16,758 bases of DNA from JBASRP01 sp044866075 (GTDB lineage Bacteria > Actinomycetota > AC-67). Where the stretch lies: the NCBI GenBank assembly GCA_044866075.1, contig JBIOTQ010000075.1, positions 1 through 16,758 on the forward strand, in the 5' to 3' direction. Below are positions 7,166-13,675 of the stretch, piece by piece. A model generated the notes under the pieces. The model was not told where the DNA came from and did not search any database. It was given only the letters and a program-made list of their open reading frames with translations. The stretch's first letter is position 1. Each line of letters begins with the position of its first letter. The translations under genes and the position numbers were made by a program.

Positions 7166-7787
7166 GATCCTGTCGCTCGCAGAGGATCGCGAGGAGGCCC
7201 TCGCGGCAGCGGCTAAGGAGCTGCAAGCCGGAGGCGTCGTCGTGTTCCCGACGGACACCGTGTACGGGATCGGGGGCGACGCCTTCAATCAATTCGCGAC
7301 CGCGCGGATCTTCGAGGCGAAGCGCCGCCCGCGAGCGATGCCGCTGCCGGTTCTCGTATCGCGACCACGCCAAGCGTGGGCGCTGTGCAGCGAAGTGCCA
7401 CGCCCGGCCGCCGATTTGGTCGCCGCCTTCTGGCCGGGCGCGCTGACGCTGATCCTGCCGGAGGCCGACGGCCTCTCGCTCGACCTCGGCGAGACCAAGG
7501 GCCGCATCGCCGTCCGCATGCCGGCGCACGACGACCTGCTCGAACTGATCGCCATGGTCGGCCCTCTGGCGGCGACGAGCGCGAACCTCTCGGGGTCGCC
7601 GACCCCGTCGACCATCGAGGAGATCGCGCGCGATCTGGGCGACGAGGTCGGGCTCTATCTCGACGGCGGGTCGGCGCACGCCGACGTATCCAGCACGATC
7701 GTGGACCTCTCGCGCTGGCGTCCGAAGATTGTGAGAGAAGGGGCGATCCCGACCGCCGACGTGGACCGGGCGCTCGGAAAGGAATAA
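7158..7787 (+). CDS. L-threonylcarbamoyladenylate synthase (TsaC/Sua5/YrdC family)
   Basis: Forms threonylcarbamoyl-AMP from threonine, bicarbonate and ATP, the first step of t6A37 tRNA modification for ANN-decoding tRNAs. From the GTG at 7158 (209 residues) the YrdC-domain motifs are VVFPTDTVYGIGG at 28-40, the KRRPRAMPLPVLV substrate/nucleotide loop at 55-67, RIAVRMPAH near 116-124 and TSANLSGSPTPST at 140-152. The protein ends soon after SSTIVDLS and KIVREGAI, so it is a TsaC-like protein without the long C-terminal Sua5 domain. GAAGGGAG at 7142-7149 lies 8 bases before GTG and favours this start over longer readings; it overlaps the prmC stop by 8 bases. The order prfA-prmC-sua5 matches M. 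tuberculosis. Family assignment is secure; partner proteins (TsaD, TsaB, TsaE) are not in the window. Confidence 0.93.
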   Translation: MPRILSLAEDREEALAAAAKELQAGGVVVFPTDTVYGIGGDAFNQFATARIFEAKRRPRAMPLPVLVSRPRQAWALCSEVPRPAADLVAAFWPGALTLILPEADGLSLDLGETKGRIAVRMPAHDDLLELIAMVGPLAATSANLSGSPTPSTIEEIARDLGDEVGLYLDGGSAHADVSSTIVDLSRWRPKIVREGAIPTADVDRALGKE

Positions 7788-7811
7788 GCGAACCGGGCGC
7801 CGGGGGTGGGC

Positions 7812-7817
7812 TAGAAT
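7812..7817 (+). promoter_or_regulatory. Predicted -10 box (TAGAAT) of a near-leaderless promoter for the phosphatase gene
   Basis: TAGAAT is a strong TAnnnT match, with 9 bases between it and the ATG at 7827. Transcription is expected to start 0-2 bases before the ATG, and no Shine-Dalgarno sequence is present, so the mRNA is probably leaderless or nearly so. No clear -35 box lies 17-18 bases upstream. The box sits in a 39-base gap, one of the longer gaps in the window. Confidence 0.55.
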
Positions 7818-7826
7818 CGCACGCGG

Positions 7827-8273
7827 ATGCCGGAGGTCGTCTTCGTTTGCTACGGGAACATCTGTCGTAGTCCCATCGGTGAGGCCTTGTTGCAGAAGGC
7901 CCTCGACGAGCGTCTCGGACCCGGCCACGCCTGGGTCGTCTCCTCCGCCGGTGTGGGCGCCACCGACGGCACCCCGGCCTCGCGCGGAACGAAAGACGTT
8001 CTCGCCGCGCGCGGCATCGACTTCCGGCGGCACCGCGCCCGGTATCTGACGCCGGCCATAGCCCGCTCCGCCGAGCTCATCGTCTGCATGGAGCCGATGC
8101 AGGTCGACCAGGTCCAGAAGATGGTCGACGATCCGAAAAAGGTGGTCCTGCTCGGGGAGGGCATCCCCGACCCGATCGGCGCCGGGCCCGCGATGTACGA
8201 GAGCACCGCCGCGCTGATCGAAAGCCACATCACGCCGCTGGTCGAGAACCTCCTCGAAAGGCAGAAGACGTGA
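7827..8273 (+). CDS. Low-molecular-weight protein-tyrosine phosphatase
   Basis: A 148-residue cytoplasmic phosphatase of the LMW-PTP/ArsC fold. The P-loop CYGNICRSP is at residues 8-16, giving the C-x5-R signature with nucleophile Cys8 and Arg14. The late aspartate in GEGIPDPIGAG (about residue 115) is the probable general acid. The residue before the second cysteine is Ile12; in Bacillus YwlE, a protein-arginine phosphatase, this place is Thr11 and acts as a specificity filter, so tyrosine specificity is favoured here. Such enzymes often counter bacterial tyrosine kinases in envelope polysaccharide export, but no kinase is visible in the window. The gene begins a new transcription unit at a TAGAAT box, and its stop overlaps the GTG start of rpiB (GTGA). 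The class is certain; the physiological substrate is unknown. Confidence 0.92.
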   Translation: MPEVVFVCYGNICRSPIGEALLQKALDERLGPGHAWVVSSAGVGATDGTPASRGTKDVLAARGIDFRRHRARYLTPAIARSAELIVCMEPMQVDQVQKMVDDPKKVVLLGEGIPDPIGAGPAMYESTAALIESHITPLVENLLERQKT

Positions 8274-8734
8274 AGGTCGCCCTCGGATCCGACCACGCGG
8301 GCTTCCGCTACCGAGGCTTGTTCGAGTCCGGGCTCCGAGACGCCGGGCACACCGTCGAGGTGCTAGGCGCGACCGGCGAGGACGAGCCCTTCGACTACAC
8401 CGAGGTTTCCGAGGCCGTCGCGCGCGCGGTCGCCGAAGGCCGCGTGGAGCGCGGGATCATCGTGGCCGGATCGGGCAACGGTGAGGCGATCGTCGCCAAC
8501 AAGATCCACGGCGTGCGCGCGACGGTGTGCAACGATCAGTACACGGCCGAGATGGCCCGGCGCCACAACGACGCGAACGTCCTCTGCGTCGGACAGCGGG
8601 CGTGCGGCGAGGCGGTCGCGCTGAAGGTCCTCGAGATCTGGATGACGACTCCGTTCGACGGCGGCCGGCACGCGGCGCGGGTCGCCAACATCGGCGCACT
8701 GGAGGATCGAATCAAGAAGGAGGACGGGGCATGA
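8270..8734 (+). CDS. rpiB: Ribose-5-phosphate isomerase B
   Basis: A 154-residue RpiB/LacAB-family sugar-phosphate isomerase that interconverts ribose 5-phosphate and ribulose 5-phosphate. It opens MKVALGSDHAGF, with the conserved Asp8-His9 pair. The active-site loop reads AGSGNGEAIVANKIHGVRA, with Ser68 and Glu72. This is the mycobacterial pattern, where a Glu replaces the catalytic Cys of E. coli RpiB. Further family segments are CNDQYTAEMARRHNDANVLC (residues 87-106) and a TTPFDGGRHAARVANI tail. The GTG start overlaps the phosphatase stop, and the TGA stop overlaps the glyA ATG, so the three genes are tightly coupled. Together with the transaldolase at 902 it covers part of the non-oxidative pentose phosphate pathway. 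Full length. Confidence 0.95.
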   Translation: MKVALGSDHAGFRYRGLFESGLRDAGHTVEVLGATGEDEPFDYTEVSEAVARAVAEGRVERGIIVAGSGNGEAIVANKIHGVRATVCNDQYTAEMARRHNDANVLCVGQRACGEAVALKVLEIWMTTPFDGGRHAARVANIGALEDRIKKEDGA

Positions 8735-9999
8735 CCCGATCCGACACCTGGGACGCGCTGCGCGCGACGGACCCGCAGATCGCCGAGCTGATCGAGGCTG
8801 AAGAGCGCCGCGAGCGCGACAAGATCCGCCTGATCCCCTCCGAGAATTACGTGTCTCACGCAGTCCTGGCCGCGACCGGGTCCGTGCTGACGAACAAGTA
8901 CTCCGAGGGGTACGCCGGCAAGCGCTACTACGAAGGCCAGCAGCTGATCGATCCGATCGAGACCATCGCGATCGATCGCGCCAAGGCGCTATTCGGCGCG
9001 GAGCACGCGAACGTTCAGCCGTACTCGGGATCGCCGTGCAACCTCGCGGTGTACCTCGCGTTCCTGCAACCGGGCGAGACGGTGATGGGGATGGCGTTGC
9101 CGGCCGGCGGGCACCTCACGCACGGCTGGAACGTATCGATCACCGGCAAGTACTTCCGGTCGGTGCAGTACGGCGTGCGCCGCGACACGGGCACGATCGA
9201 CTACGACGAGGTGCGCGACCTCGCGCGCAAGGAACGTCCGAAGCTGATCTGGGCCGGGGGCACCGCCGTGCCCCGCATCATCGACTTCGAAGCGTTCGCC
9301 GCGGTCGCGAAGGAGGTCGGCGCGATCTTCGCCGCGGACGCCGCGCACATCGCAGGGCTGATCGCCGGGGGCGTGCATCCCTCGCCGGTGCCCTACGCGG
9401 ATGTGATGACGAGCACGACGCACAAGACGCTGCGTGGTCCGCGCGGCGCGATGTTCGTTTCGCGCGCGGAGCACGCGGCAGTCCTCGACAAGGCCCTTTT
9501 CCCCGGCTTGCAGGGCGGGCCGCACAACCACACCACGGCTGCGATCGCGGTGGCGTTGCACGAAGCGGCCCAACCGGAGTTCAAGACCTACACGAAGCAG
9601 ATCGTCGCGAACGCGAAGGCCCTCGCGGCCGCGCTGAACGACCGCGGCTTCGACCTCGTGTCGGGAGGGACCGACAACCACCTCATCCTCATCGACCTGA
9701 CGAACAAGAACGTCGCCGGGAAGGTCGCGGCCAAGGCGCTCGACCGGGCCGGCATCGAGCTCAACTACAACGCCGTGCCGTTCGATCCCCGGAAGCCGTT
9801 CGACCCGTCAGGGATCCGCCTCGGCACGCCGGGCGTCACCTCACGCGGGATGCGTGAACAGGAGATGGCCGAGATCGCGGCGTGGATCGACAAGGTCGTA
9901 TCGGCGCCCGACGACGACGGGCTCGCCGAGCGTGTTGCCGGCGAGGTCCGCGAGCTGTGCGCCCGCTTCCCGGCGCCGGGGATCTCGGTGTCAGATTGA
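8731..9999 (+). CDS. glyA: Serine hydroxymethyltransferase
   Basis: PLP enzyme converting serine and tetrahydrofolate to glycine and 5,10-methylene-tetrahydrofolate, the main one-carbon source. From the ATG at 8731 (422 residues): IPSENYVS at 35-42, NKYSEGYAGKRYYEG at 55-69, VQPYSGSPCN at 95-104, GGHLTHGWNVSITGKYF at 126-142 and the PLP lysine Lys232 in TSTTHKTLRGPRG. C-terminal IRLGTPGVTSRG is also present. The PLP-ring aspartate lies in AADAAHIAGL (Asp203), where most family members read VDMAHxAGL, so this belongs to a slightly divergent subgroup. The open frame extends to 8527 inside rpiB, but GAAGGAGG at 8716-8723, 7 bases before 8731, and the conserved N-terminus fix the start. The ATG overlaps the rpiB stop by 4 bases. 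Confidence 0.97.
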   Translation: MTRSDTWDALRATDPQIAELIEAEERRERDKIRLIPSENYVSHAVLAATGSVLTNKYSEGYAGKRYYEGQQLIDPIETIAIDRAKALFGAEHANVQPYSGSPCNLAVYLAFLQPGETVMGMALPAGGHLTHGWNVSITGKYFRSVQYGVRRDTGTIDYDEVRDLARKERPKLIWAGGTAVPRIIDFEAFAAVAKEVGAIFAADAAHIAGLIAGGVHPSPVPYADVMTSTTHKTLRGPRGAMFVSRAEHAAVLDKALFPGLQGGPHNHTTAAIAVALHEAAQPEFKTYTKQIVANAKALAAALNDRGFDLVSGGTDNHLILIDLTNKNVAGKVAAKALDRAGIELNYNAVPFDPRKPFDPSGIRLGTPGVTSRGMREQEMAEIAAWIDKVVSAPDDDGLAERVAGEVRELCARFPAPGISVSD

Positions 10000-10006
10000 G
10001 GCGCGC

Positions 10007-11152
10007 GTGACCTCATACCTACTCGTCTTCGCCGTCGCAGCGGTGGTGACATTCCTGGCAACGCCTCTCGTGAAGCGGTCGGCGATCCAGCTCGGCGCGG
10101 TCGACGTTCCCGACGACCGCAAGGTGCACACGACGCCGACGCCGGCTCTCGGCGGCATCGCCATCTTCATCGGCGTCCTGTCGGGGCTGGCCGTGGCCTG
10201 GCTCATGGGGGACATCCGAGACCTGTTCCGCACCTCGTCGGAGCCGCTCGGCATCATCGGCGCCGGCGCCGCCATGGTCGCGCTCGGGACGGTCGACGAC
10301 GTGCGCGGGATGAAGGCGTCCACGAAGCTCGCCGGTCAGATCGCCGGCACCGGGATCCTGATCCTCGCCGGTGTTCAGGTCTTCTACTTCTGGGTTCCGG
10401 GCGCCGGCCTGGTATCGCTGAGCCCGGACATGTCGGCGTTGATCACCGTGGTCTGGACGATCCTCGTGATCAACGCGGTGAACCTGATCGACGGTCTCGA
10501 CGGCCTGGCGGCGGGCGTCTCCGCGATCGCGGCGGCCGCGCTCTTCGCCTACACGATCCAATCGAGCGACGGCGACCCGACCACCGCCGGCCTGATCGCC
10601 GTCCTCGTGATCGGATCGTGCCTCGGGTTCCTGCCGCACAACTTCAATCCCGCGCGGATCTTCATGGGCGACTCCGGGAGCATGCTCCTCGGGCTCTTGC
10701 TGGCCTCGGCGACGGTGTCGGGCGTCGGACGCACGCTCGAGCCCGACCTGTCGGACGTCGCCGGGTTGATCGTCCCGGTGCTGCTGCCGATCTTCGTGCT
10801 CGCGGTTCCGCTCGCCGACACGGCCTTCGCCGTTCTCCGTCGCGTGCGGGGACGCCGGCCGCTCGCGATGCCCGACAAGAGACACATCCATCACTGGCTC
10901 TTCGACATGGCGGGCAACCACCGGCAAGCCGTGCTCGTGATGTACATGTGGAGCGGGTTGCTCGCCGCGTCGGCGACGGTTCTTTCGTTGTGGAGCGGCG
11001 CGGTGGGCCGCGTGATCGGGCTCGTACTGGCCGGCGCGCTCGTTCTGACGATCGTGATCGTGCCCCGCGCGCTCCGGCGGGGGAGCGCGTGGCAAAGTGC
11101 AGAAGTTCGTGAGCGGATTCACAAGCTCCCCTCCGAGATGGGTCAGACATAG
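10007..11152 (+). CDS. wecA: WecA/TagO/MraY-family undecaprenyl-phosphate sugar-1-phosphate transferase
   Basis: Integral membrane enzyme that transfers a sugar 1-phosphate (probably GlcNAc-1-P) from a UDP-sugar to a polyprenyl phosphate, starting envelope glycan synthesis. From the GTG at 10007 (381 residues) it has about ten hydrophobic segments and all family motifs: PDDRKVHTTPTPALGG at 35-50, GTVDDVRG at 94-101 with the Asp pair, NLIDGLDGLAAG at 159-170, the NPARIFMGDSGSMLLG stretch at 214-229 and the DKRHIHHWLFD loop at 290-300. The HIHH motif is typical of WecA/TagO rather than MraY. The frame extends upstream to 9854, but this is glyA sequence; GAGG at 9998-10001 precedes the GTG by 5 bases. 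The equivalent M. tuberculosis gene (rfe/wecA, Rv1302) also lies directly before atp genes. The exact sugar is not determinable. Confidence 0.92.
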   Translation: MTSYLLVFAVAAVVTFLATPLVKRSAIQLGAVDVPDDRKVHTTPTPALGGIAIFIGVLSGLAVAWLMGDIRDLFRTSSEPLGIIGAGAAMVALGTVDDVRGMKASTKLAGQIAGTGILILAGVQVFYFWVPGAGLVSLSPDMSALITVVWTILVINAVNLIDGLDGLAAGVSAIAAAALFAYTIQSSDGDPTTAGLIAVLVIGSCLGFLPHNFNPARIFMGDSGSMLLGLLLASATVSGVGRTLEPDLSDVAGLIVPVLLPIFVLAVPLADTAFAVLRRVRGRRPLAMPDKRHIHHWLFDMAGNHRQAVLVMYMWSGLLAASATVLSLWSGAVGRVIGLVLAGALVLTIVIVPRALRRGSAWQSAEVRERIHKLPSEMGQT

Positions 11153-11186
11153 CCTCTGACCTGCGCAAACAGGGCCCCTAGCCACT

Positions 11187-11216
11187 TTGCGATTTGGTTC
11201 ACATGACTGCTAGGAT
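11187..11216 (+). promoter_or_regulatory. Predicted sigma70-type promoter of the ATP synthase operon (TTGCGA-18-TAGGAT)
   Basis: The 71 bases between wecA and the first ATP synthase gene hold TTGCGA at 11187-11192 and TAGGAT at 11211-11216, separated by 18 bases. The -10 box again fits TAnnnT and is followed, after 7 bases, by an in-frame GTG at 11224, the same geometry as at prfA. This is the only one of the three predicted promoters in the window with a plausible -35 box. No transcription terminator is evident before it, so read-through from wecA is possible. Confidence 0.6.
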
Positions 11217-11223
11217 GCCGTTG

Positions 11224-11481
11224 GTGGGCCCACCCGAGCAGCAGAAATCGTCTTGGACGAGTGCGGGTGTAGGCATGAGCCAGGGCTGGGCCATCCTGGT
11301 GGAGCTGGGGGCGATCATCGGCCTCTTCGCGTACGCCGGGTACTGGCTCGATCGGGCTCTTGGGACGAAGCCCGTGCTGTTCGCGGTGCTGATGGTGGTG
11401 GGCTACGCGGGCGGCGTCTACCACGTGTGGCTCTACATCAAGCAGCGCGCCGAGCGAGAGCGGAGAACCGAAGGCCGATAG
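11224..11481 (+). CDS. AtpZ/AtpI-family small membrane protein of the ATP synthase operon
   Basis: A small protein with two membrane segments (about residues 22-40 and 50-69) separated by the short polar loop YWLDRALGTKP, as in the AtpZ-like 'F0F1-ATPase subunit, Ca2+/Mg2+ transporter' family. Homologues are encoded first in many atp operons and are thought to aid c-ring assembly or Mg2+ supply. The start is uncertain. The frame is open from TTG at 11194 and contains ATGs at 11203 and 11215, but these lie upstream of or overlap the predicted -10 box at 11211-11216. The GTG at 11224, 7 bases after that box, fits a leaderless transcript and gives 85 residues with a polar N-terminus. Another ATG at 11278 would leave 67 residues starting MSQGWAILVELG. 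It ends in a basic, charged tail (KQRAERERRTEGR). Confidence 0.75.
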   Translation: MGPPEQQKSSWTSAGVGMSQGWAILVELGAIIGLFAYAGYWLDRALGTKPVLFAVLMVVGYAGGVYHVWLYIKQRAERERRTEGR

Positions 11482-11506
11482 ATCCGGTCCGGCCTGGGGC
11501 GAGGAC

Positions 11507-11914
11507 GTGATGAGGGGAGACGGACGGCTGATCCTGGGCGCCTTCCGCGCGGGTGGTATCGCTGTCGTTCCCGCTGCGGGCATCGCCTGGGCCGTGCGGG
11601 GCACAGGGGGCGCGGTGGCCGCGCTCATCGCGCTGGCGCTCGTGGTCGCCAATATCGCGGTGTCGGGACTGGTCCTTCTGATCGCCGCCCGCCGCGCGCC
11701 GGAGAACTACCCGATGATCGCGCTGCCGTCGTACGCGTTGCGCATGGCCGGCGTCTTCGCCGTGATGGGCGCCGTCTACACCAGCAGTTCCATCGATCAG
11801 CCCACTTTCACCGTGACGTTCGCGCTCGGCGTGATCGGTCTCCTCGCGTACGAATGCTTCCTCTGGGCGCGCACGCCGTGGCTCGCCCTCGAGTTCAGTA
11901 AGGAGCGGACGTGA
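11507..11914 (+). CDS. atpI: AtpI-like ATP synthase-associated membrane protein
   Basis: A 135-residue protein with four hydrophobic segments, at about residues 15-30, 34-60, 78-96 and 102-120, matching the general build of ATP synthase protein I. Sequence conservation in this family is weak, so the call rests on topology and position: it lies between the AtpZ-like gene and atpB. M. tuberculosis has a similar unassigned membrane protein (Rv1303) at this place. The role in other bacteria is assistance in c-ring assembly. The start is GTG at 11507 or the adjacent ATG at 11510; GAGG at 11501-11504 gives the ATG better spacing. The TGA stop overlaps the atpB GTG (GTGA). A function outside ATP synthase assembly cannot be excluded. 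Confidence 0.65.
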   Translation: MMRGDGRLILGAFRAGGIAVVPAAGIAWAVRGTGGAVAALIALALVVANIAVSGLVLLIAARRAPENYPMIALPSYALRMAGVFAVMGAVYTSSSIDQPTFTVTFALGVIGLLAYECFLWARTPWLALEFSKERT

Positions 11915-12816
11915 CCACAGCGACAGCGACGGCGACCGCCACTCAGGCACCCCCGAAGAAGAAGAAAGGGCGCTTGCGGAAGCTCGTGATCTTCCTCCTC
12001 GTCACGACGGGGATCGGCTTCGCGGCAGACGCGATCCTCGGCCTCGACTCGAAGGTGTTCCACGCCCCCACGGTGGATGAGCTGTTCGAGTTCCGGCCGA
12101 TCTTCACCGTGGGGGGCCTCGAGGTGACCTTCCCCACCATCGTCATGTTGGCCATGACGGCGCTCATCATCTTCTTCTTCTGGCGCGCCTTCTCGAAGCC
12201 CAAGCTGGTGCCGGACGGCACGCAGAACGTTGCCGAAGCCGGGATCGTCGACTTCGTACGGAATCAGATCGCCGTCTCGGTGATCGGGCCCGAAGGCGAG
12301 CGGTTCGTGCCGCTGCTGGCGACGATCTTCTTCTGGGTGCTGCTGAACAACTTCATGTCGATCTTTCCCGTGATCGCGTTCCCCGTGAACTCGAGGATGG
12401 CTTATCCGGTCACGATGGCGATCACGGTTTGGGTCGTCTTCAACGGCATCGGGATCATGGAGCAGGGTTTCTTCAAGTACTTCAAGAACATGATGTTCCC
12501 GCCGGGCGTCCCGCAAGGCGTCAAACAACTGCTCGCCGCGATCGAGCTGTTCTCGACCGTGATCGTGCGTCCGATAACTCTGTCGGTCCGGCTCTTCGCC
12601 AACATGGTCGCCGGCCACATGATCCTGGCGGTGTTGTTCATCGGCTCGTCCGTGTTCATCGCGGGGGGCCCCTTGGGGAAGGTCGGCTACGTCGCACCAT
12701 TCGGCCTCGGGGTGATCCTGATGGGACTCGAGCTGTTCGTCATCTTCATGCAGGCGTTCATCTTCACGATCTTGACGGCGGTTTACATCTCCGGCGCGTT
12801 GCATCCGGAGCACTAG
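11911..12816 (+). CDS. atpB: F1Fo ATP synthase subunit a
   Basis: Membrane stator subunit that forms the two proton half-channels next to the c-ring. It has 301 residues with hydrophobic helices at about 24-42, 73-92, 132-152, 164-183, 230-256 and 262-295. The essential arginine is Arg227 in ITLSVRLFANMVAGH, equivalent to E. coli aArg210. LLNNFMSIFPV and LELFVIFMQAFIFTILTAVY are the other familiar segments. The N-terminus is odd: a Thr/Ala run (TTATATATATQ) and then PPKKKKGRLRK precede the first membrane helix, suggesting a flexible basic cytoplasmic or surface leader. The GTG start overlaps the upstream stop, and AAGGAG lies 7 bases before it (11898-11903 region). The atpE gene follows after 12 bases. 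Confidence 0.96.
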   Translation: MTTATATATATQAPPKKKKGRLRKLVIFLLVTTGIGFAADAILGLDSKVFHAPTVDELFEFRPIFTVGGLEVTFPTIVMLAMTALIIFFFWRAFSKPKLVPDGTQNVAEAGIVDFVRNQIAVSVIGPEGERFVPLLATIFFWVLLNNFMSIFPVIAFPVNSRMAYPVTMAITVWVVFNGIGIMEQGFFKYFKNMMFPPGVPQGVKQLLAAIELFSTVIVRPITLSVRLFANMVAGHMILAVLFIGSSVFIAGGPLGKVGYVAPFGLGVILMGLELFVIFMQAFIFTILTAVYISGALHPEH

Positions 12817-12828
12817 CAGGGGGGAGAG

Positions 12829-13092
12829 ATGGAGCTACTGGGAGCTTTCGCCGCAATCCTGGCTCAGGCAGCTGAGAACGTCGGTGTTCCGATCGGCAAG
12901 GGCCTGGTGTATGGGCTCGCCGCCATCGGTCCCGGCATCGGTATCGGAATCATCTTCGGTAAAGCGATCGAAGCAGTCGCTCGCCAGCCGGAGGCGCGCG
13001 GTCAGGTGCAGCAGCTGATGTTCATCGGCTTCGCTCTGGCCGAGGCGCTCGCGCTCTTCGGGTTCGTGCTCTTCTTCATCCTGACGGCGTAA
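12829..13092 (+). CDS. atpE: F1Fo ATP synthase subunit c
   Basis: An 87-residue hairpin proteolipid of the rotor ring. Helix 1 carries the glycine pattern GPGIGIGIIFGKA at residues 34-46, the loop is ARQPEARGQ at 51-59, and helix 2 carries the ion-binding carboxylate Glu72 in GFALAEALALFGFVLF. Relative to Na+-binding c subunits, the Gln position is Ile39 and the residue after Glu72 is Ala, not Ser, so proton coupling is expected. About 20 extra N-terminal residues precede helix 1. AGGGGGGAGAG just before the ATG is a strong ribosome binding site, consistent with the high c-subunit stoichiometry. The next gene, atpF, begins 16 bases after the stop. Confidence 0.97.
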   Translation: MELLGAFAAILAQAAENVGVPIGKGLVYGLAAIGPGIGIGIIFGKAIEAVARQPEARGQVQQLMFIGFALAEALALFGFVLFFILTA

Positions 13093-13108
13093 GAGAGGGG
13101 CGATCAGA

Positions 13109-13675
13109 ATGCTGGCTGCACTGATTCTCGCGGCCGCGGAGGAGGATCCCAAACGATTCGTCCTCCCGAAAACCGACGAGCTCATCTGGGGTGCGATCGC
13201 TTTCTTCATCCTCTTCGGATTCCTGACGTGGAAGGCGTGGCCCGCGGTCAAGAAGATGCTCGACGAGCGCGTGGCCAAGATCAAGGAGGGTCTCGAGTCG
13301 GCGGAGAAGTCGAAGGTCGAGGCCGACCGCATGCTCGAGCAGTACCGCAAACAGCTCGATGAGGCGCGCGGTGAGGCTCAGAAGATCATCGAGGAATCGA
13401 AGCGCACGGCGGAGTCGCTCCGCGCCGACCTGGTGAAGAAGGCCGAGGCGGAGGCGCAAGACATCGTCAATCGCGCGCGCGCCGACGTGGCCGGCGAGGC
13501 CGACCGCGTCCGGCAACAACTGCGCGGAGAGCTCGCGAACCTCTCGCTCGAGCTCGCATCGCGCGTCATCGAGCGGGAGCTCGCGCAGCCCGAGTCGCAG
13601 CGGCAGTTCGTCGAGCGCACGATCGCGGAGCTGGCGGCCTCTGGTAACGGAGCAGGAGGGAACGGGGCGCGATGA
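13109..13675 (+). CDS. atpF: F1Fo ATP synthase subunit b
   Basis: A 188-residue peripheral-stalk subunit. After a short N-terminal segment ending KRFVLPKTDELIW, a single membrane helix runs at about 26-45 (WGAIAFFILFGFLTWKAWP). A long, highly charged alpha-helical coiled coil then extends to about 170 (VKKMLDERVAKIKEGLESAE, continuing with repeated E/K/A/R residues). It ends in a Gly/Asn-rich tail. Only one b gene is present, so a b2 homodimer is expected. The neighbouring delta gene is separate, unlike the fused b-delta protein of mycobacteria. The stop overlaps the atpH ATG by 4 bases, with GGAGGG at 13653-13658 region upstream of atpH. Confidence 0.95.
   Translation: MLAALILAAAEEDPKRFVLPKTDELIWGAIAFFILFGFLTWKAWPAVKKMLDERVAKIKEGLESAEKSKVEADRMLEQYRKQLDEARGEAQKIIEESKRTAESLRADLVKKAEAEAQDIVNRARADVAGEADRVRQQLRGELANLSLELASRVIERELAQPESQRQFVERTIAELAASGNGAGGNGAR

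Noticed and set aside
7788..7811. GC-rich inverted sequence after the TsaC-like gene (CCGGGCGCCGGG)
   Set aside because: The symmetry is imperfect and there is no T run. It is ordinary for a GC-rich gap.
8527..8730. Upstream extension of glyA into rpiB
   Set aside because: The added residues resemble no GlyA N-terminus, and a strong Shine-Dalgarno stands 7 bases before the ATG at 8731.
9854..10006. Upstream extension of wecA into glyA
   Set aside because: The extension is Arg/Ser-rich out-of-frame glyA sequence. A GTG with the first membrane helix directly after it lies at 10007.
11153..11186. Possible transcription terminator after wecA (palindrome AGGGCCCCT)
   Set aside because: The palindrome is too short for a stem-loop and has no following T run, so no intrinsic terminator can be claimed.
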